This document shows, piece by piece, positions 58,226-64,000 of a stretch of 64,000 nucleotides of DNA. How positions within the stretch are numbered: the stretch's first letter is position 1; every line of letters starts with the position of its first letter. Under the pieces are notes generated by a model. The model was not told the origin of the DNA, searched no databases, and worked only from the letters and a program-made list of their open reading frames with translations. This DNA is from Candidatus Bacteroides pullicola (lineage in GTDB: Bacteria; Bacteroidota; Bacteroidia; Bacteroidales; Bacteroidaceae): contig DXCV01000056.1 in assembly GCA_019115825.1 (NCBI GenBank), positions 107,334 through 171,333 of the forward strand, read 5' to 3'. Made by a program: the position numbers and the translations under genes.

Positions 58226-60451
58226 ATGAAGAAGGAATTTCTGTTTACCTTGGCTTTGGCTGTGGCTTTCCCCCTCTCCGCCCAGCAGAAGCCCGTCTAT
58301 CTGGACGAGAACAAACCTATCGAGGAAAGAGTGGAAGACGCGCTGGGGCGCATGACGTTGGAGGAAAAGATTGCCATCATCCACGCCCAATCCAAATTCA
58401 GCAGTCCGGGCGTGGCACGTCTGGGCATCCCGGAACTCTGGACCGACGACGGCCCTCACGGCGTCCGCCCCGAAGTGTTGTGGGACGAATGGGACCAAGC
58501 CGGCTGGACCAATGACTCGTGCGTGGCTTTCCCTGCCTTGACCTGTCTGGCCGCCACGTGGAACCCCGAAATGTCCTTGCTCTACGGTCAGAGCGTGGGC
58601 GAGGAGGCCCGCTACCGCGAGAAGGACGTGTTGCTGGGTCCCGGCGTCAACATCTACCGCACTCCGCTGAACGGCCGCAATTTCGAGTACATGGGCGAAG
58701 ACCCCTATCTGTCGGGCCGCATGGTCGTGCCCTATATTCAGGGCGTGCAGCAGAACGGCGTGGCTGTCTGCGTGAAGCACTTTGCCCTGAACAACCACGA
58801 AGTGAACCGCCACAACACGAATGTCGTCGTGGACGACCGTACCTTGTATGAAATCTACCTGCCCGCCTTCAAGGCCGCCGTGCAGGAGGGCAAGGCGTGG
58901 ACCATCATGAGCGGCTACAACCTCTATGAGAATCGCCATTGCGGGCAGAACAAACGCCTGCTGGACGACATCCTGCGCGGCGAATGGGGCTTCGACGGCG
59001 CCGTCGTGTCCGATTGGGGCGGCGTGCACAACACCGAGCAAGCCATTGCCCATGGCATAGACTTGGAGTTCGGCAGCTGGACCAACGGCCTGAGCAGCGG
59101 TGCCAGCAACGCTTACGACAACTATTACCTGGCCCAGCCTTATCTGAAGCTCATCAAGGAGGGCAAGGTCGGCACCAAGGAACTGGATGACAAGGTTCGC
59201 CGCGTGCTGCGTCTGATGTTCCGCACCTGCATGAATACCCGCAAGCCCTTTGGCTCCATGCGTTCGCCCGAGCACTATGCCGCTGCCCGCCGCATCGGTG
59301 AGGAAGGCATCGTGCTGCTGAAGAACGCCGGCAACCTTCTGCCCATCGACCTGGAGAGTGCCAAGAAGATTGTCGTGGTCGGCGAGAATGCGGTCAAGAT
59401 GATGACAGTGGGCGGCGGAAGCTCGTCGCTGAAGGTGCAGCGCGAGGTGTCTCCCCTGCAGGGCATCCGCGAGCGTGTGGGCGATAAAGCCAAGGTAGTG
59501 TATGTCCGCGGCTATGTGGGCGACGCCAGCGGCGAATACAACGGTGTGGTGACCGGCCAGAACCTGAAGGACAACCGTACTCCCAAAGAACTGATTGCCG
59601 AGGCTGTGCGAGAGGCCAAGGATGCTGATTATGTCATCTTCGTCGGGGGCTTGAACAAGAGTGCCGGACAGGATTGCGAGGATTCCGACCGCGCTTCCTT
59701 GGGCTTGCCTTACGGTCAAGACCGGGTGATTGAAGCCTTGGCTGCCGCCAACCCGAGACTCATCGTGGTGAACATCTCCGGCAACGCTGTGGCCATGCCG
59801 TGGGTGGAGCAGGTGCCGGCCATCGTGCAAGACTGGTATCTCGGTTCTGAGGCCGGACATTCGCTGGCTTCCGTCCTGGTGGGCGATGTCAATCCCAGTG
59901 GCAAGCTGCCCTTCACGTTCCCCGTCCGTCTGGAGGACGTACCCGCACACCAATTGGGTGAATATACGGGTGAACGCACGCAGGACACGGTGAATATCAA
60001 GTACAACGAAGGCATCTTTGTGGGCTACCGTTGGGCGGACATGCAGAAGGAGGTGAAGCCTCTCTTCCCCTTCGGCCACGGACTGAGCTACACGACTTTT
60101 GAATATGGCAAGCCGACGGCTGATGCCAAGACCATGACCGCCGATGGCACGCTGACTGTCCGCGTCACCGTGAAAAATACCGGCACACGCGAAGGACAGG
60201 AAGTTGTCCAGCTCTACATCAGCGACAAGAAGGCCATCCTGCCCCGTCCTGTCAAGGAGCTGAAAGGCTTCCAAAAGATCAGACTGGCCCCGGGCGAGGA
60301 GAAGGAAGTGGCCTTCACCATCCGCAAGGATGCTTTGAGCTTCTTTGACGCCGACAAGCACGAATGGGTGGCTGAGCCGGGCAAGTTCGAGGCCATCATT
60401 GCCGCATCGGCAGCCGACATCAAGGGCAAGGTTCCCTTTGAATTGCAGTAA
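58226..60451 (+). CDS. GH3 family beta-glucosidase
   Basis: RLGIPELWTDDGPHGVR, KHFALNNHEVNRHNTNVVVDDRTLYEIYLPAFKAAV, GFDGAVVSDWGGVHNTEQAIAHGIDLEF; C-terminal fibronectin-III-like domain. Confidence 0.97.
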   Translation: MKKEFLFTLALAVAFPLSAQQKPVYLDENKPIEERVEDALGRMTLEEKIAIIHAQSKFSSPGVARLGIPELWTDDGPHGVRPEVLWDEWDQAGWTNDSCVAFPALTCLAATWNPEMSLLYGQSVGEEARYREKDVLLGPGVNIYRTPLNGRNFEYMGEDPYLSGRMVVPYIQGVQQNGVAVCVKHFALNNHEVNRHNTNVVVDDRTLYEIYLPAFKAAVQEGKAWTIMSGYNLYENRHCGQNKRLLDDILRGEWGFDGAVVSDWGGVHNTEQAIAHGIDLEFGSWTNGLSSGASNAYDNYYLAQPYLKLIKEGKVGTKELDDKVRRVLRLMFRTCMNTRKPFGSMRSPEHYAAARRIGEEGIVLLKNAGNLLPIDLESAKKIVVVGENAVKMMTVGGGSSSLKVQREVSPLQGIRERVGDKAKVVYVRGYVGDASGEYNGVVTGQNLKDNRTPKELIAEAVREAKDADYVIFVGGLNKSAGQDCEDSDRASLGLPYGQDRVIEALAAANPRLIVVNISGNAVAMPWVEQVPAIVQDWYLGSEAGHSLASVLVGDVNPSGKLPFTFPVRLEDVPAHQLGEYTGERTQDTVNIKYNEGIFVGYRWADMQKEVKPLFPFGHGLSYTTFEYGKPTADAKTMTADGTLTVRVTVKNTGTREGQEVVQLYISDKKAILPRPVKELKGFQKIRLAPGEEKEVAFTIRKDALSFFDADKHEWVAEPGKFEAIIAASAADIKGKVPFELQ

Positions 60452-60490
60452 GAAAGCAGATTGTAACGAATATATATTTTCCTTAGATTA

Positions 60491-60525
60491 AAGAGGGGCG
60501 CGACCGTGAGGCCGCGCCCCCTTTT
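60491..60525. terminator. intrinsic terminator between convergent genes
   Basis: aaaGAGGGGCGCGACCgtgaGGCCGCGCCCCCttttg; arms with one mismatch. Confidence 0.75.
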
Positions 60526-60550
60526 GCTATTTGCGTGGAAGAGGTTTCTT

Positions 60551-61180
60551 TCATCGGCACGCCTGCAACACCAGCAGGCTCTCCGGACCCATATTGAACA
60601 GCAGGTCCACGATGCTTAGGTTGGGCAGGAAGCCCAGGCGGTCTTGGAATACCTGGTAGTAGGGCCGGTCGTGGAAGGCGGGGTCTTCCGCGCGGAAATC
60701 CTTCTTGGGGTGGATACGCTCGCGGAAGTCGTCGGCATCGGCCGGGGAGGCGATGTAGTCCGTGGTGCGCTCCACGTGAGGAGTGAAGTCTATCAGCGAG
60801 CAGACCAGACGGCAGAGGGCTTCGTTGAAGTCCATCAGGAACTCGTACTTCCGCTCGTAGAAGGGGCGGAAATCGTCCTTGTAGTACTCGAAGAAGGGCG
60901 TATGGTTGTAGGCGGATTCCAAGGCGTTCCAATGCAGGTGGCGCCAGTTGCCGTGGTCGGAGATGCGGATGTCGCGGGTGAAGCATTTCAGTGTGTCGGG
61001 CTTCACGGTGGGGACGGACAGGGCCAGTGGGCCGTCCGGCGCGGCGATGGTGCAACGGTTGCGATAGGTCTGCTTGGTGTAATGGTCGTATTGCTCCACG
61101 AGGATGCGGTCGTACGTCAGCAGTTTGACGTAATATTCCACGGGAGCGAGATAGGCGGTAGAAAGCAAGACGGTGTTCAT
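60551..61180 (-). CDS. WbqC family protein
   Basis: MNTVLLSTAYLAPVEYYVKLLTYDRILVEQYDHYTKQTYRNRCTIAAPDGPLALSVPTVK...HWNALESAYNHTPFFEYYKDDF; ATG at 61180. Confidence 0.93.
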   Translation of the reverse strand: MNTVLLSTAYLAPVEYYVKLLTYDRILVEQYDHYTKQTYRNRCTIAAPDGPLALSVPTVKPDTLKCFTRDIRISDHGNWRHLHWNALESAYNHTPFFEYYKDDFRPFYERKYEFLMDFNEALCRLVCSLIDFTPHVERTTDYIASPADADDFRERIHPKKDFRAEDPAFHDRPYYQVFQDRLGFLPNLSIVDLLFNMGPESLLVLQACR

Positions 61181-61197
61181 AGGGCGTGATGAAGGGG

Positions 61198-62130
61198 TTA
61201 TTTTACGGCCATGCCTATCCGGTCCCAGCGGTAGCCGCTGAAGAGGCCCGTCCCCTGCTCCTTGGAGAACCAGATGCGGGCGGCCTGTCCGATGACATGG
61301 TCTTCCGGCACGAAGCCGAAGAGGCGCGAGTCGCTGAGGTTGGACGCATTGTTGGCCGTCACCCAATAATAGTTTTGGCTGAAGGTGCACGAGTCGGCGG
61401 GTTGTCCGTCCACGTAGAGGACATCCCCCTTGATGAAGGCTTTGCGTCCCTCGTGTAGCAGCAGGGTGTTGCACAGCAGGGTGCGGTTCCAGGGCTGGAC
61501 GCGCACGGTCGTGCCCCGTCCGGGGATGGTGAGGAGATGCAAGTGTCCCATAGCGTCTGTCCGCTCCACGGGCGACAGGTGCAGCCGGTCGTCGGCAGCC
61601 TGTTCCAGCAGGTAGCGTTCGTAGCGGCTGAAGCTGCGGATGTTGCGGACGGAGTCGCTGCCCAGCAGGGGCGAAGGAATCCGCAGGCGTGCCAGCAGCG
61701 AGTCCATCCGGGCTTCCTCCGTGCGTGGATAGGCGAAGAGGAACTTCTGGTCGGGAGCCATCTTCTCCGAGGGTACGACGTTGAAGAGCGAGTCCACCAG
61801 GAGCGTGTCGCCCGGCGTGCCGATGCAACGGCCGATGAAGACCTCACGGCGGCTGATGACCGCCTCTTGCAGGTTGCCGGGGTTGTTGAAGAGGAGAATG
61901 TCCTCGCGCCCCACGGGCCGGTCGCCCCAACGGTGGTATCCCCACCAGCCCATCAGGGGGAGGCGGAGGCCGTAGCTCCACTTGTTCACCAGGATGCGTT
62001 CGCCCCGGTAGAGCGAGTTCTCCATCCCCGACGAGGGAATCAGGTAGGACGTGGCTACACAAGTGCGCAGCAGTACTCCTGCGAGCACTGCTGCACCTAT
62101 GGCTGTCAGCGTCTTCCCTGTCTTTTTCAT
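61198..62130 (-). CDS. lepB: signal peptidase I (S26)
   Basis: TSYLIPSSGMENSLYRGERILVNKWSYGLRLP...EVFIGRCIGTPGDTLLVD...NYYWVTANNASNLSDSRLFGFVPEDHVIGQA. Confidence 0.94.
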   Translation of the reverse strand: MKKTGKTLTAIGAAVLAGVLLRTCVATSYLIPSSGMENSLYRGERILVNKWSYGLRLPLMGWWGYHRWGDRPVGREDILLFNNPGNLQEAVISRREVFIGRCIGTPGDTLLVDSLFNVVPSEKMAPDQKFLFAYPRTEEARMDSLLARLRIPSPLLGSDSVRNIRSFSRYERYLLEQAADDRLHLSPVERTDAMGHLHLLTIPGRGTTVRVQPWNRTLLCNTLLLHEGRKAFIKGDVLYVDGQPADSCTFSQNYYWVTANNASNLSDSRLFGFVPEDHVIGQAARIWFSKEQGTGLFSGYRWDRIGMAVK

Positions 62131-62134
62131 CAGT

Positions 62135-63658
62135 TTAGTTGTTGTCTACCCATTTGAAGATGCGGTCCCAGCGGATGTGGCCGTCGAACCAGTCGCGGTC
62201 CTTGTCCAGCGAGAGCCACACCACGAGCGGCTTGCCCACCACGTGGTCCTCGGGCACGAAGCCCCAGTAGCGCGAGTCGAGCGAGTTGTGGCGGTTGTCG
62301 CCCATCATCCAGTAGTAGTCCATCCGGAATGTATAGGTGTCCGTCTTCTCCCCGTTGATGTAGATGCCGTCCTTGCGCTGCTCCAGCGTGTTGCCCTCGT
62401 AGGCTTCGATGCAGCGGCTGTAGATGGGCAGGTTGTCTTCGGTCAGCGTGATGGTCGCTCCCTTGGCGGGAATCCAGACGGGGCCGTAGTCGTCGCGCGT
62501 CCACTTGGTGTAGAGGTTCAGCGGATAGACGTCGCCCCCGTAGGCGGCAGGCTCGCGGACGATGCGCGCGATGAGCTTCTTGTTGGCCAGCAGCGTGTCG
62601 TGCATCTTCTGCGTCAGCGGCAGGTGGTAGACGGGAGCCAGGCGGCCTTGGGCATCGCGGGCATCCAGGCCCATCGACGCCAGCACGGCCACGCTCTCCG
62701 CGTCGTCGGGGAAGAGCCACTGGTCATCCTTGCTGATGCCCAGCTCGCGGAACATGGCCTCGGTGATGAGCGGGCCGGTGGTCTGCACGAAGTAGTTGAA
62801 CTGCACGTTCTCCGGCACGGGCGTGGCCTGTCCGTTCAGGTAGACCCGCCCGTCGATGATTTGCAGCGTGTCGCCCGGCAGGCCCGTGCAACGCTTCACG
62901 TAGTTCTCGCGGCGGTCCACGGGGCGCACCACGATGTCGCCGTACAGTTGCGGGTTGCTGCGTATCAGTTTGCGGCCGCCGGCGTAGTAGAGGTCATAGA
63001 TGGCGCGCTGCTGTTCGCGGGTCAGGCTGTCCATCTCCACGGGGTTGGGATAGAGGCGTTTGCCCTCGCGGTAGGCCAGGGTGTAGAAGTCCTCCATCTG
63101 GTGGTTCAGGGCCACGGTGTCGCCCGCGGGGAAGTTGAACACCACGATGTCGTGCAGCTTCACTTGCCCGAAGCCCTTCACGCGCTTGTAGTCCCAGTGC
63201 GGCCAGTCCAGGTAGGACTTGCAGTTCAGCAGGGGCAGCGTGTGCTGCGTCAGCGGCATGGACAGTGGCGTGTTGGGCACGCGCGGACCGTAGCTCACCT
63301 TGCTGACGTAGAGGAAGTCGCCCACCAGCAACGATTTCTCCAGTGACGACGAGGGTATCTGGTAGTTCTGGAACAGGTAGATGTTGACAAAATAGACAGC
63401 CACCAGCGCGAAGACGATGGCGTCCACCCAGCTCATCACGCTGCGCACGGCGGCGTTCTTGGACTTCTTCCAGAATCCCCAGGGGATGAACTTGGTGATG
63501 TAGATGTCGAAGATGAAGGGCACGACGAGGAGTCCCCACCAACTCTTCACCCAGAGGAGGAACAGCAGGTAGAGCAGGGTGACGATGCCGAACTTTATCC
63601 AGCGGCCTTTCCCCTTCTTCCGGGGGCGGTCCAGTTTCGGGTTATTGGTAAATTCCAT
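62135..63658 (-). CDS. lepB: signal peptidase I (S26), long form
   Basis: FQNYQIPSSSLEKSLLVGDFLYVSKVSYGPRVPNTP...ENYVKRCTGLPGDTLQIIDG...MDYYWMMGDNRHNSLDSRYWGFVPEDHVVGKP. Confidence 0.97.
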   Translation of the reverse strand: MEFTNNPKLDRPRKKGKGRWIKFGIVTLLYLLFLLWVKSWWGLLVVPFIFDIYITKFIPWGFWKKSKNAAVRSVMSWVDAIVFALVAVYFVNIYLFQNYQIPSSSLEKSLLVGDFLYVSKVSYGPRVPNTPLSMPLTQHTLPLLNCKSYLDWPHWDYKRVKGFGQVKLHDIVVFNFPAGDTVALNHQMEDFYTLAYREGKRLYPNPVEMDSLTREQQRAIYDLYYAGGRKLIRSNPQLYGDIVVRPVDRRENYVKRCTGLPGDTLQIIDGRVYLNGQATPVPENVQFNYFVQTTGPLITEAMFRELGISKDDQWLFPDDAESVAVLASMGLDARDAQGRLAPVYHLPLTQKMHDTLLANKKLIARIVREPAAYGGDVYPLNLYTKWTRDDYGPVWIPAKGATITLTEDNLPIYSRCIEAYEGNTLEQRKDGIYINGEKTDTYTFRMDYYWMMGDNRHNSLDSRYWGFVPEDHVVGKPLVVWLSLDKDRDWFDGHIRWDRIFKWVDNN

Positions 63659-63664
63659 GGCTTC

Positions 63665-64000
63665 TCAGGCTTTTAAGAAGGGGAACAGGTCTTCCATCGT
63701 CAGCAGTCCCGTGTGCTGTGCGGTGTATTCGGCGGCCAGCACGGCGCCCAGGGCGAAGCCGCCGCGGTTCTTGGCGTCGTGGGTGATGGTGATGCTGTCC
63801 GCGGCCGAGTCATAGCGGATGCTGTGGATGCCGGGCACTTCGTCGCGGCGTATGGAGCTGATTGGCAACTCCTCCGGGGCACATTGCGTGGTGCCGCTCA
63901 CGGTGCCGTCCGGGGCTTGCAGCGTGCCCTTCACCCAGCGGGTCTTGCGGTCCAGGCTGTCCACGATGCCCTCGGCCAGGGTGATGGCGGTGCCGCTTGG
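63665..64000 (-). CDS. dapB: 4-hydroxy-tetrahydrodipicolinate reductase, C-terminal part (runs off the window)
   Basis: VPGIHSIRYDSAADSITITHDAKNRGGFALGAVLAAEY...GLLTMEDLFPFL, typical DapB C-terminus; next to lepB. Confidence 0.88.
   Translation of the reverse strand, partial: PSGTAITLAEGIVDSLDRKTRWVKGTLQAPDGTVSGTTQCAPEELPISSIRRDEVPGIHSIRYDSAADSITITHDAKNRGGFALGAVLAAEYTAQHTGLLTMEDLFPFLKA

Noticed and set aside
58214-60361. 715-aa minus-strand ORF antisense to the GH3 gene
   Set aside because: Shadow ORF from GC-rich codon bias; low-complexity H/V/L/Q-rich translation with no domains, while the plus strand is a clear GH3
60551-61828. 425-aa ORF as listed in the track
   Set aside because: The upstream half is out-of-frame translation of the signal peptidase gene; the WbqC start is the ATG at 61180

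Overview
This is a chromosomal window from a Bacteroidota (Bacteroidales-like) genome. That call rests on SusC/SusD pairs, a hybrid two-component regulator, -33 TTTG/-7 TAnnTTTG promoters, an S46 peptidase and the exbB-exbD-exbD-tonB block. About 43 protein-coding genes are supported. I saw no rRNA, tRNA or CRISPR array. Main blocks: a 5'-truncated-by-window GH20 gene; an Rpn-type PD-(D/E)XK protein; two SusC/SusD pairs; a sulfatase-GH29-sulfatase-SusD-SusC-HTCS polysaccharide utilization locus (about 11.3-25.8 kb); rmuC, GH92, ruvB, a flippase and an S46 peptidase; a Ton energisation operon; a DEAD-box helicase; an AT-rich island of orphan genes (about 43.8-49.6 kb); a sensor kinase, tyrosine phosphatase, PfkB kinase, M16 peptidase, queH, GH5, GH3, wbqC, two signal peptidase I genes and a partial dapB. 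The most unusual signal is non-coding: five intergenic arrays of short tandem repeats share a nearly invariant period of about 22 bp but differ in sequence, usually with palindromic arms around a small variable core. Related solitary copies occur elsewhere in the window. Two gene-integrity anomalies are also visible: a -1 frameshift at a G-run in the HTCS regulator, and an in-frame TAA that splits a zinc-ribbon/DUF805/DUF3298-like protein.
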